A DNA stretch of 64,000 nt from Hallella seregens ATCC 51272 (GTDB lineage: Bacteria > Bacteroidota > Bacteroidia > Bacteroidales > Bacteroidaceae), in NCBI RefSeq assembly GCF_000518545.1, contig NZ_KI912453.1, positions 1 through 64,000 on the forward strand, given 5' to 3'. This document shows positions 8,792-16,747 of the stretch, in pieces. Made by a program: the position numbers and the translations under genes. Under the pieces are notes generated by a model that ran no database searches, was not told the origin of the DNA, and saw only the letters and a program-made list of their open reading frames with translations. Positions within the stretch are counted from its first letter, which is position 1. Each line of letters starts with the position of its first letter.

Positions 8792-9871
8792 ATGATCCGA
8801 AAACTCCTCTATATGGCCGCCGTCACCCTGGCCCTCGCCTCGTGCAAGGACGAGGTGACGCTCACTACACTGTCCGACACCCCGCGTCTCGTGGTCTACT
8901 GCATGCCCACCGTGGGCGACACCACCTACATCGGCGTGAGCCGCAGCATCCCCATCAAGGCTTACAACGACTCCGTGAAGGTGACCGTCGTGTCCAATGC
9001 CCGCATCAGCTACAGCGTGGACGGCCGCCAGCTCCAGGCCGAGCCCATGGGCAAGGGCTTCTATCGCGTGGTGGGCCGCCAGCAGGCCGGCGACCGCGTG
9101 AGCCTCAGCGTCGAGGCCGACGGCATGGCTCCTGTGAGTGCCTCCACCGTCATTCCCGACACTGTAGCCGTGGGCAACCTGCAGGTGGCAGAGAACATAC
9201 CCGTCTATATCCCCGACGAGGGCCAGTCGCGCCGCTTCGATCAAGTCATGGCCACGTTCACAGACGACCCTGCCACCCGCTGCTACTACGCCGTGCGGGT
9301 GCGCGTGAAGCACTATCGCGGCAGTGCCACGGGCTATACCGACGGGGGCCACTCCACCTATTACTTCTACGACTACGCCGACTACGTGCAGAAACGCGAC
9401 CAGCTTTCACTCGACTCGGCTCGGGTGGAGTTCCGCGATTCCATCTATACTTACCCCGAGGTGAACACGCAGAGCGAGCCCCTGCTCATGCCGCCCACGG
9501 AGATAGACGACAACTTTGGCTTCTCCAACTCTTTCTACGGCAACCTCTATATCTTCGACGACGCCACCATCAATGGGGCCACTTACACGCTCCATCTGAA
9601 CGTGACCCCTTCCAGTTCGGCATCCTATCATGACCCCGAGACCGGCTACGTCTACTCCTACGACTTTGCCCGCGCCTACCAGGTGGAGCTGCTTCGCATC
9701 ACGCCCGAGTACTATCGGTTCATGCGTTCGCTCAACGAGCTCGACAATAACGAGATGGCACGCAGCGGCCTCTCGCAAATCAGGCCCATGCAGAGCAACG
9801 TCATGGGTGGGCTGGGACTCGTGGGCGGCTGGAACACGGGCCGCACCGGCTGGGTGCTCAAGCGTTCGTAG
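8792..9871 (+). CDS. DUF4249-type outer-membrane lipoprotein
   Basis: A 359-residue lipoprotein with lipobox LALASC (Cys18) followed by an Ig-like/beta-rich region containing RLVVYCMPTVGDTTYIGVSRS and a C-terminal part with GNLYIFDDATINGATYTL and ending in GLVGGWNTGR. This layout matches the Bacteroidota DUF4249 family, commonly encoded directly after a SusC-lacking-SusD TonB receptor and thought to be its surface partner. The start at 8792 gives a clean signal peptide, 82 nt after the receptor stop. Function is inferred from context. Confidence 0.8.
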   Translation: MIRKLLYMAAVTLALASCKDEVTLTTLSDTPRLVVYCMPTVGDTTYIGVSRSIPIKAYNDSVKVTVVSNARISYSVDGRQLQAEPMGKGFYRVVGRQQAGDRVSLSVEADGMAPVSASTVIPDTVAVGNLQVAENIPVYIPDEGQSRRFDQVMATFTDDPATRCYYAVRVRVKHYRGSATGYTDGGHSTYYFYDYADYVQKRDQLSLDSARVEFRDSIYTYPEVNTQSEPLLMPPTEIDDNFGFSNSFYGNLYIFDDATINGATYTLHLNVTPSSSASYHDPETGYVYSYDFARAYQVELLRITPEYYRFMRSLNELDNNEMARSGLSQIRPMQSNVMGGLGLVGGWNTGRTGWVLKRS

Positions 9872-9907
9872 GCCGGCCGCCAGACTCATCTTTCAATCTA
9901 TCATACC

Positions 9908-10696
9908 ATGCACACTGACAACGAACGGCAATTCGTTTTCCGACATTACCTGCCCGGCCGCCTCGACACCCGGGCGGCCCTGCACCGTTTCCACGCGGCC
10001 ACCGGCACCGGCCCCAACCGCCGGCTGCGCCGCTGGGCCGTGGCCGCCGTGCTGCTGGCCCTCGTGACGGGCGGGGCTTGGACGCTCTACGCCCACCGCG
10101 AGGTGACGCTCGGCACACAGCGTCAGGACGTGGCCGAGACCTACACGCTGGCCGATGGCACACGTGTCACCCTCGCCCCCTACTCCACCCTGTCCTATCG
10201 CGGCGACTGCCGCCACGTGCGCATCCGGGGCCGCGCCTATCTGGAGATACGCCACGACCCGCGCCATCCCTTCGTCATCAGCAATGCCGACTACGAGATT
10301 CGCGACATCGGCACACGCCTGCAAGTGGACGAGACCAGCCGCGGCACCACGGTCTACGTGTCCGAGGGCTCCGTGAGCTTTGCCTCCACACGCGGCCGTC
10401 ACCGCGCCATCGTGCTGAGCCGGGGCATGGGTGCCCTGTTGCCCGCGGGCGGTGACAGTCCGCGTCGGCTCCCCGACATCGACGACAACAGCATGGCCTG
10501 GGCCACCGGCCGCTTCCACTTCGACAATACGCCGCTGCCCGAAGTGCTGCACCAGCTCTCGGCCAACTTCCATGTCGCCCTCTCGTGCAGCGACACACAG
10601 AAACGCCTCTCGGGCGACTTCGAGGCCACGCAGCTCGACAGCATTCTGCCCATCATCGAGCAGACGCTCGACGTGACCATAACGCGCAAGCCGTGA
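9908..10696 (+). CDS. FecR-type anti-sigma/signal transducer
   Basis: A 262-residue inner-membrane protein: a cytoplasmic N-terminus of about 45 residues, one membrane segment (WAVAAVLLALVTGGAWTLYA), a periplasmic FecR domain (YTLADGTRVTLAPYSTLSY, FVISNADYEIRDIGTRLQV) and a C-terminal DUF4974 domain (FHFDNTPLPEVLHQLSANFH). FecR proteins hold an ECF sigma factor and receive a signal from the receptor's STN domain. Here the gene is last in the unit and no ECF sigma gene adjoins it, whereas the usual order is sigma-fecR-receptor. The cognate sigma must be elsewhere, or this FecR acts differently. Confidence 0.88.
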   Translation: MHTDNERQFVFRHYLPGRLDTRAALHRFHAATGTGPNRRLRRWAVAAVLLALVTGGAWTLYAHREVTLGTQRQDVAETYTLADGTRVTLAPYSTLSYRGDCRHVRIRGRAYLEIRHDPRHPFVISNADYEIRDIGTRLQVDETSRGTTVYVSEGSVSFASTRGRHRAIVLSRGMGALLPAGGDSPRRLPDIDDNSMAWATGRFHFDNTPLPEVLHQLSANFHVALSCSDTQKRLSGDFEATQLDSILPIIEQTLDVTITRKP

Positions 10697-10710
10697 CCAC
10701 CCCTCCAGAA

Positions 10711-10750
10711 AAAACTGGAGCTGCACCAATAATAGCGCAGCTCCAGTTTT
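10711..10750. terminator. Bidirectional terminator between fecR and bspA units
   Basis: A perfect 14-bp stem, AAAACTGGAGCTGC (10711-10724) with GCAGCTCCAGTTTT (10737-10750), 12-nt loop, with A/T runs on both sides. It serves the convergent fecR (+) and small-peptide (-) transcripts. Confidence 0.85.
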
Positions 10751-10772
10751 CTGTTATGACGTGTGACAGCCC

Positions 10773-10928
10773 TTACCAGGCGCAATTGCCATCTATGGCT
10801 TTGTCGTCGTCGAGATATATATCGACTTCCTCGGTCTTGGTTTCCTTAAAATTGCCACTCATGGCAATCATCTCCAGCGGGCTCATCTGTATCACCTTTA
10901 TCGCTGGTCTTAAATAAATCTTCTTCAT
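10773..10928 (-). CDS. 51-residue companion peptide of BspA-like gene
   Basis: A short frame starting 12 nt after the bspA-like stop and ending just before the shared terminator. The product starts MKKIYLRPAIKVIQMSPLEM, continues IAMSGNFKETKTEEVDIYL and finishes with an Asp/Asn-rich tail ending GNCAW. The N-terminus fits a pattern I recognise in many unannotated small Bacteroidota proteins (MKKxYxxPxIxVxxM...IA.SG) with a variable acidic end. Genomic position, protein-like composition and the terminator support a real gene. Function unknown; possibilities are an exported peptide or a peptide precursor. Confidence 0.65.
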   Translation of the reverse strand: MKKIYLRPAIKVIQMSPLEMIAMSGNFKETKTEEVDIYLDDDKAIDGNCAW

Positions 10929-10940
10929 ACACATGTGTTT

Positions 10941-13900
10941 TTATTTGACATAAACTTTCTTGCCCTTGACAATGTAGACGCCGCTTGGCAGATGGGCTCC
11001 CTCAAGCCTGTCCGCAACCCTGCGTCCATTAAGGTCGTAGACACCCTTGCCAGCCACGTCATCGATGTGCACGCGGTCGATTCCCGTCGGCTCATCGTCG
11101 GTGAAGCGTATCATCAGGCAAGATTTGGAGCCGGCCATGCTGGTGGGCACTTGCAGGTAAGCCTTCTTGGCGGCGACCTCGCCCGTGCCCGAAGCCTTGT
11201 AGAAACCTGCAACACCATTGTTCTCTCCGTAAAGGAAATTGGTGTAGCTCTCTTCGGTGGCAGGCACCACCTTGGCCGTGAGAACCGGCTTCAGCAGGTT
11301 GACGTAGTAAGAGGTTGCCGTTGCATAAGGCACTTTGTAGGTGGCACCCTCTGTTCCCACGAGGAACAATCCGGTGTTTGCCGGCACGACGTCCACCTTT
11401 GAGAGCAGCACCGTGCCATTCCGGTCGAAGCCGCTGGCAATATACGCAGCGAGCCCACTGACTTCCGAGAAGTCCAGGTCGCGGTCACAGCTGAAGGTTG
11501 CCTGGCCATGAGCCATGGTGATGAATTCCTTGGTGGAGTTCCAAGTGGCGGCGACTGTCACATTGCCACTGACGTTGCTGATGGTGTACTTGTTGTCGGC
11601 AATCTGCGATGTCACCTCAATGCCGTTTACAGTGAGGCTGGCGAGTGTAGCATCGGGATCTTCGGCAATGGTCAGCACTACATCCGTACCATGCTCGGGG
11701 GCGTTGTTGTCGGCGGTCACGCCACCACCGGTGATGGTCACGGTGTAGCGGTTGACCTGCCATGTGGCGGTGTAGGACTTGTTGCCGGTGCTGCCCTTGG
11801 CAATGGTGACGCTCATCTGTGCTTCGCCCTCGCCACTGAGTTTCCAACCCTTGAAAGTGTGGCCCACCTTGGTGGGCGCGGCAAGGACGATGTCATCGCT
11901 CTCGATGGTGTATGTGGCGGGATTCTCCGTGGCCACGGTGCCACCGGCGAGGTCGTAGGTCAGCGTGTAACTGATGGGGCCGAAGGTGGCGACGAGCGTC
12001 ACGTACTCCTCGCCCTCGCTGTTGGCGCGGCTCTGGGCTGCGCCGAGGGCGGGCAGCGGCGAGACGGCGTTGCCATTGTCGGTCAAGGCAGTCGGCTCGT
12101 AGCCCGTGTCGGCCGTGAGCGTGTAAGCCACGGCGGCGGCCTTCGGCTGGCGATACTGCGCCGAGCCGTCGGTGGCCGTGGCCTTTTCGTTGGCGATGGT
12201 GCCGTGGGCCGAGGCCGTCAGGGTGACGAGCGTGCTATGGTGACTCATGGTGGTGAACTTCTTCCATATATCCGCGGCTTGATAGACTTCCTTGGTGCCG
12301 CCAGGAACCCACAGCGTGATGTTGCTGTAGTTGCCGCTGCATATATCCTCCGTCTGTTCAATGGGGGTAGTCCATGGTACGTATATGTCCGATACGTCGC
12401 CTGTTCTGGGCATCAGATAGCCCAGCGACGTAACCTTCTCGCCCAATTCCACAACTTTTGCCTGAGCGATGATGCTGTTGGTGAGTTCATCGTTGCGCAC
12501 GATGTTGCGGCCCACGTAGATATGGTCAAGCGCGTAAGCCGGTGTCATGTTCGGGGTGCCGTAGTTGTAGCCGCTGGTTTCAAAGGACAGCTCTGTGTCG
12601 CTGTCGGCGACAACCATCTTTTTCAGGGCTTCATTACGATGGAACACACCTTTGCCAATCTTCTTCAACGAAGCCGGCAAGGTTATCTCCGTGAGTGCCT
12701 TGCAATCGTAAAAGGCGCCGTGGCCTATCTCCTCAAGACCTTCGGCAAGCGTTACGGTGGTCAGCGAGTAGCATTTCTCGAACGTCTCCTGCGGCAGCAC
12801 CTTGAGGCAGGACGGCAGAGACACACTTGTCAGACCAGTTTCTCTGAATGCGGTGGCACCCGCTATATTTACAATACCCTCGCCGATCACGAGTGTCTTG
12901 AGCGTACTTTTACCCCTGGCGAGACTCTCTGGGATAGTGGTCATGTTGCCACCGAGGGTGAGCGTTTCTACGTCGTTGAACATCGACGTGCCCTCGGCAA
13001 ACGTAAGATTGCGGCCTATGTAGAAGTTCTTGCCGGGGATGTTTGCGTTGGCATCGACAGAAAGTTCCGTCTCACTGTCGGAGATGTGAAATCCTTCTAT
13101 TGGGCAGCCATGAAACACGTTTTTGCCCACCGACGTAACTGACGCTGGCAAGATGACGCTGGTAAGGCCACAATTGTAGAACGCCCATTGATCCACAGTG
13201 GTGAGCCCCTCGTGCAGCGTGACGCTTGCAAGACGGGTACATTCTTCGAACATGCTCTCGGAGAGCGTGGCGATGCTTGCGGGAATGTCAATGCCCGTGA
13301 GCGCCGAACAGCCGTAGAAACATGCTTTGCCCACCTCCGTCAGATTGCTGCCAAGGGTCACGCTGGTGAGCTGCTTGCAGTCCTTGAACATATTCTCATG
13401 CAGCTTTGTCACGTGGTTGCCCACGACGAGCGTCTGCACGGTAGGAAAGTCGGCACTTGTCGATCCCTCTATGTTGCGGTCAAGGTTGACTGTTGTGGCG
13501 GGGCAATTTCCAAATACAGCATAGCTGATATGGTCCAGCGAAACGGCGGCATTTCCGCCGCTGAAGGTAATCTCGGCCAAGGCCGTGCAACCGTAGAACG
13601 CGCCTCGACCGATGGATGTCACTGTGGACGGAATGGTGACGGTCGTGAGTTTGGCGTTGCTGCTTTCACCACTCCGCATCCAAAGCAGATAATCGCCTAT
13701 GGTCTCCAACCCCTCGTTGAGGGTGATGGATGCGATGTTTTTACACTCTTCAAAGCAGGACTCGCCGGTGCTGCGCATGCTGGCAGGAAACACCACCGAC
13801 GTGATGTTGGCATTGTACTTGAAACCACTCTCTGCGATAGAGGTGACGCTGTAGCTCACTCCGTCGTTCTCCACCGTGGTGGGGATGACGAGCGCGCCGC

Positions 13901-14048
13901 CGACTTGGCTGTTGGCCTGCTTCACCGATACGGTCTTTGCGTCGGCATCGGTCACGGTGTAGGTAAGGTCACCTGCCGTGAACGTTGTCTGCGCCCAGGC
14001 TGTCGTGGCTGCAACGGCAGACAACAAAAGGAAGAAGATTTTTTTCAT
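10941..14048 (-). CDS. bspA-like: BspA-like leucine-rich-repeat surface protein
   Basis: A 1035-residue secreted protein. A signal peptide (MKKIFFLLLSAVAATTAWAQ) precedes a long run of LRR_5/BspA-type repeats (about 60-600; for example ITLNEGLETIGDYLL, SIGRGAFYGCTALAEI, TEVGKACFYGCSALTGI). Then come InlB-type B repeats (YTLTYDLAGGTV, GHTFKGWKLSGEGE, about 690-790), a further beta domain, and a C-terminal module with GVYDLNGRRV and LPSGVYIVKGKKVYVK resembling type IX secretion sorting domains. BspA proteins bind fibronectin/fibrinogen or other bacteria. The gene is preceded by a leader with direct repeats and by an AraC-type regulator in the same direction, and is followed by a small peptide gene. 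Confidence 0.88.
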   Translation of the reverse strand: MKKIFFLLLSAVAATTAWAQTTFTAGDLTYTVTDADAKTVSVKQANSQVGGALVIPTTVENDGVSYSVTSIAESGFKYNANITSVVFPASMRSTGESCFEECKNIASITLNEGLETIGDYLLWMRSGESSNAKLTTVTIPSTVTSIGRGAFYGCTALAEITFSGGNAAVSLDHISYAVFGNCPATTVNLDRNIEGSTSADFPTVQTLVVGNHVTKLHENMFKDCKQLTSVTLGSNLTEVGKACFYGCSALTGIDIPASIATLSESMFEECTRLASVTLHEGLTTVDQWAFYNCGLTSVILPASVTSVGKNVFHGCPIEGFHISDSETELSVDANANIPGKNFYIGRNLTFAEGTSMFNDVETLTLGGNMTTIPESLARGKSTLKTLVIGEGIVNIAGATAFRETGLTSVSLPSCLKVLPQETFEKCYSLTTVTLAEGLEEIGHGAFYDCKALTEITLPASLKKIGKGVFHRNEALKKMVVADSDTELSFETSGYNYGTPNMTPAYALDHIYVGRNIVRNDELTNSIIAQAKVVELGEKVTSLGYLMPRTGDVSDIYVPWTTPIEQTEDICSGNYSNITLWVPGGTKEVYQAADIWKKFTTMSHHSTLVTLTASAHGTIANEKATATDGSAQYRQPKAAAVAYTLTADTGYEPTALTDNGNAVSPLPALGAAQSRANSEGEEYVTLVATFGPISYTLTYDLAGGTVATENPATYTIESDDIVLAAPTKVGHTFKGWKLSGEGEAQMSVTIAKGSTGNKSYTATWQVNRYTVTITGGGVTADNNAPEHGTDVVLTIAEDPDATLASLTVNGIEVTSQIADNKYTISNVSGNVTVAATWNSTKEFITMAHGQATFSCDRDLDFSEVSGLAAYIASGFDRNGTVLLSKVDVVPANTGLFLVGTEGATYKVPYATATSYYVNLLKPVLTAKVVPATEESYTNFLYGENNGVAGFYKASGTGEVAAKKAYLQVPTSMAGSKSCLMIRFTDDEPTGIDRVHIDDVAGKGVYDLNGRRVADRLEGAHLPSGVYIVKGKKVYVK

Positions 14049-14133
14049 ACGCTTTGGTTTTTTAAATTATTTGAACTTGCACCTTACATTTTATAGGTGC
14101 ACAAGTTACAGCTGTTCGTCTGAACGCGTTTTG

Positions 14134-14170
14134 CATATTCACAAATGTTCGTCCCATATTCACAAAAATA
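14134..14170 (-). promoter_or_regulatory. bspA-like gene promoter with 21-bp-spaced direct repeats
   Basis: Two copies of CATATTCACAAA (14134-14145 and 14155-14166) are exactly 21 bp apart, two helical turns. The second overlaps a minus-strand TATTTTTG box (14163-14170). Such spacing is typical for AraC-family regulators, and an AraC-type gene lies immediately upstream. Confidence 0.5.
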
Positions 14171-14345
14171 CGTTGCAGACGTGCTTTTCTCCCTCGATTC
14201 AAAAAGAAAATTGCGCTATCCTGTGCAAGCATTAAGGTATTGTGTTGTACCGGCAACAAGCACGAAAAAAGCGCGTATGCTTTCCAGTACGCGCTCAAGG
14301 TGATGGTGAATGTGGTTCCGAAGAAAGCTGCCTGGCGGCCATATC

Positions 14346-15515
14346 CTATAAGGCTGCGGCATGGTCTGCGTCCTTATCATAAAGCCGGTAGTTGCGGTAG
14401 AACGTGGAGAGCGAGTTGTAGCCCGACGCCGTGGCTGCCTCGGTCATCGAAATGCCGGGGGTGTCCTTCATCAATTGCATGGCGTAGGCAATGCGGCGGC
14501 GGTTGACCAGTTCGGCGAATGACATGCCCATCTGCTTGTTCACCACCTGATAGACGTATGTGCGGTTGGTGTATGCCATGGCAGCCACGTCGTCGATTTT
14601 CAGGTTGGGCCGTAAAAAAACCTTCTCCTCGTCAAACAGCGCAAGGATGCGTTGGCAGATGGCGTCGCCCCCGGGTGTGGACGCGCCGTTGGACGATTCG
14701 GCACGCATCTCGCCACGCAGTTTCTCCAAGTCCACGATGGAATACGTGCGGTGCAGCCCCACGTAACCGAAAGCAAACAGCAGGCCGGTAAAAAGCAGCG
14801 AGGGAATGGCCAGAGCCGCAGTAGAATCGGCAAAGCAGTGGCGGCCTACAACGTTGAACACCAACGACACGCAGGATATGACGACCACGAGTAGCAAAAC
14901 GTTGCGCACGCTGCGCATGGCCATGTGCTCGGTGTCGGCGAAATACTGCTCGAGGGCCTTGTCGTATTCGCGTAGCCGACGCATGGCTGTCACAAGCACA
15001 TAAACCACGATCAGGGCAAAGACCACCTTGCATGCCACATGGACGCAGGCCTGCCACAACGCCGCCCCTTGAAGTCCGTCCAGACTGTTCCCATAAAGGT
15101 ATGTGTCGAAGAAGACATGAGTCTCTGCCTTTGGCATAAAGGCATACAGAACTCCGACAGCAAGCGCACCCACCGCCGCCGGAGCCAGCAGCCAGTAAAT
15201 GCCGTGCGAGCGATGCGCCACGGAGAGGCGGGTGACGTAGATGAGATAGAGGGGATAGACGGCAAGATTCGCAAAGACATACAGCGTGTCGGTGAGGGGC
15301 AACCATGCCTCGGCGCGCAGAAAAAAGACGTAGTGACCCGCATACAGCATGGCGCTCACGAGCATAAAGCGCAACAGCGACGGCAGTTCGCGCAATCGGC
15401 CACAGCGCAATTCCAGTGCCATGATGGCCGACATCACCAGGCAGGTCAGCATCGGCAGGTTGGCAAGTAATCCTTTCAGCATTTGTTCTAAATCGTCGTG
15501 TATGTTCTTTGCCAT
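14346..15515 (-). CDS. Membrane-anchored AraC-family transcriptional regulator
   Basis: A 389-residue protein with several hydrophobic segments in the N-terminal half (LLANLPMLTCLVMSAIMAL; LLAPAAVGALAVGVLYAFM; VVFALIVVYVLVTAM; VLLLVVVISCVSLVFNVVG; ALAIPSLLFTGLLFAFGYV) and a C-terminal AraC helix-turn-helix pair (KIDDVAAMAYTNRTYVYQVV; GISMTEAATASGYNSLSTFY). It probably senses an envelope signal and acts on nearby genes, with the bspA-like gene as obvious candidate. The start 15515 (MAKNIHDD) places a short tail before the first membrane segment; the frame is open to an ATG at 15605, which would add 30 low-complexity residues. A consensus promoter lies at 15740-15771. Confidence 0.82.
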   Translation of the reverse strand: MAKNIHDDLEQMLKGLLANLPMLTCLVMSAIMALELRCGRLRELPSLLRFMLVSAMLYAGHYVFFLRAEAWLPLTDTLYVFANLAVYPLYLIYVTRLSVAHRSHGIYWLLAPAAVGALAVGVLYAFMPKAETHVFFDTYLYGNSLDGLQGAALWQACVHVACKVVFALIVVYVLVTAMRRLREYDKALEQYFADTEHMAMRSVRNVLLLVVVISCVSLVFNVVGRHCFADSTAALAIPSLLFTGLLFAFGYVGLHRTYSIVDLEKLRGEMRAESSNGASTPGGDAICQRILALFDEEKVFLRPNLKIDDVAAMAYTNRTYVYQVVNKQMGMSFAELVNRRRIAYAMQLMKDTPGISMTEAATASGYNSLSTFYRNYRLYDKDADHAAAL

Positions 15516-15739
15516 CTGGCCACCAGCCTGTGCTGCGCCAGACGGCTCTCTTTCATTCCCTGTGCCTTGTGTTGGCGTGCCATTCCCGTGGTCATGCCAC
15601 TCCATGCCTTGACCCGTACATTTGCCATAATGGGGTAGTGCAAGTTGAACAGTGTCAAGGCCATTCTCCCTTATGATTTAACCTCAGAGGGGAGACACAG
15701 TTTTAATCATGTTTTCCAGATGAGGAGCCTTCTTGGCTT

Positions 15740-15771
15740 CAAAGTTACATCATTTCACACCCACCACCAAA
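15740..15771 (-). promoter_or_regulatory. Promoter of AraC-type gene
   Basis: On the minus strand TTTG (15768-15771), exactly 20 bp, then TAACTTTG (15740-15747): a full Bacteroidota consensus promoter, giving a 5' leader of roughly 130-220 nt depending on the start codon used. Confidence 0.7.
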
Positions 15772-15874
15772 TTTTATGGCCAATTGCTGTGAGATGAGCG
15801 CCCAGTTTGCAAGGGGCATAGTCCACCTCCCACTGATATTACGGTAAGCCAAAGGCTTGTTTCCAGACCATGCC

Positions 15875-16168
15875 TTTGGCGTTTAGTGGCGCCCACGAAA
15901 GTCTCCCGACCTTTCCTTTGGCCTTTAGTGGCGCCCACGAAAGTCTCCCGACCTTTCCTTTGGCCTTTAGTGGCGCCCACGAAAGCCTCCCGGACATTCC
16001 TTTGGCACTTAGTGGGGCCCACGAAAGCCTCCCGGCGTTTCCTTTGGCACTTAGTGGGGCCCACGAAAGCCTCCCGGACATTCCTTTGGCACTTAGTGGG
16101 GCCCACGAAAGCCTCCCGGCGTTTCCTTTGGCCTTTAGTGGCGCCCACGAAAGCCTCCCGGACATTTC
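15875..16168. repeat. 42-bp tandem repeat, seven copies
   Basis: Seven head-to-tail units of exactly 42 bp start at 15875, 15917, 15959, 16001, 16043, 16085 and 16127. Each begins TTTGGC and contains CCCACGAAAG. Two subtypes differ at the TTTAGTGGCGCCC/ACTTAGTGGGGCCC and CGGACATT/CGGCGTTT/CGACCTTT positions. Because 42 is a multiple of three, several frames on both strands are open and encode 14-residue repeats (for example FVGPTKCQRNVREA on the minus strand). The minus frame 15774-16382 runs through tRNA-Tyr, so I do not call a gene. Confidence 0.9.
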
Positions 16169-16232
16169 CTGCATGGATATATTTCCGTGCGGCCCGGCAT
16201 CCTCCCCACACGGCGACCCCACACCAAAGCGC

Positions 16233-16273
16233 CCACAGCCCCGGCTGTCTGTGACGGACTGCCGGGGCTGTGG
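16233..16273. other. GC-rich hairpin between tandem repeat and tRNA-Tyr terminator
   Basis: CCACAGCCCCGGC (16233-16245) pairs perfectly with GCCGGGGCTGTGG (16261-16273), 15-nt loop. No T-run follows on either strand in a useful position; it may back up the adjacent tRNA terminator. Confidence 0.5.
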
Positions 16274-16314
16274 CTAAAAACAGAGCGGGGGTTGCGCCAT
16301 GGCGCAACCCCCGC
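16274..16314 (-). terminator. tRNA-Tyr terminator
   Basis: A perfect 14-bp stem (GCGGGGGTTGCGCC at 16285-16298 and its complement at 16301-16314), followed on the minus strand by a TTTTTA run at 16275-16280. Confidence 0.75.
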
Positions 16315-16321
16315 ATGCGAG

Positions 16322-16404
16322 TGGGTGGTGATGGATTCGAACCACCGAAGGCAAGAGCCAGCAGATTTACAGTCTGCCCCATTTGGCCACTCTGGTAACC
16401 ACCC
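16322..16404 (-). tRNA. tRNA-Tyr (anticodon GTA)
   Basis: Reading the minus strand, the 7-bp acceptor stem GGGTGGT/ACCACCC closes an 83-nt cloverleaf with anticodon loop CTGTAAA (GTA), a long variable arm as expected for tyrosine tRNA, and a T-loop GGTTCGAATCC. CCA is not encoded. A TACCTTTG box lies at 16429-16436 and a terminator at 16274-16314. Confidence 0.95.
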
Positions 16405-16428
16405 GCGGCTTTCCTTGGGAAGCGGGTG

Positions 16429-16436
16429 CAAAGGTA
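16429..16436 (-). promoter_or_regulatory. -7 box of tRNA-Tyr
   Basis: Minus-strand TACCTTTG 25 nt upstream of the tRNA 5' end. Confidence 0.6.
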
Positions 16437-16747
16437 AAGGCTTTCGGCGACAACAGCGAATTATCATCCGAGTTTTTGCATCATTTAACAACTATGAGTG
16501 CCGTGCGGAATCTCCCCTAAAACGCGTCTCTGCACACGGTTTCACGCCGAGGCGCAGAGAAAAGGAGGATGCGCACCATGACTTAGAGAACTTCCAAAAA
16601 CTCCTTTGCTCCGCGCCTCTGCGTGCAATCAACCCGGCACGCACCTCCTTTTCCCTCATCTTCGCGTGCAGCCAACCGTCCGGCAGGCTCCCTGTCTCCG
16701 CGCCTCCGCATGAGAAAGAGGAGGCGCGGGCACTCCGCGAACTCTGA
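16437..16747. other. Intergenic stretch with GGCGCAGAG-type motifs
   Basis: No gene is seen. Copies of a short motif and its complement recur: CGAGGCGCAGAG (about 16543), CGCGCCTCTGCG (about 16613) and CCGCGCCTCCGC (about 16699), together with AAAGGAGG/CTCCTTT flanks. These resemble widely dispersed intergenic repeats of unknown role. A 186-codon plus frame covering the tRNA and this region is random readthrough. Confidence 0.4.

Noticed and set aside
15774-16382. 202-codon minus frame through the 42-bp repeat
   Set aside because: It overlaps tRNA-Tyr and its terminator and has no independent gene features; openness follows from the 42-bp period.
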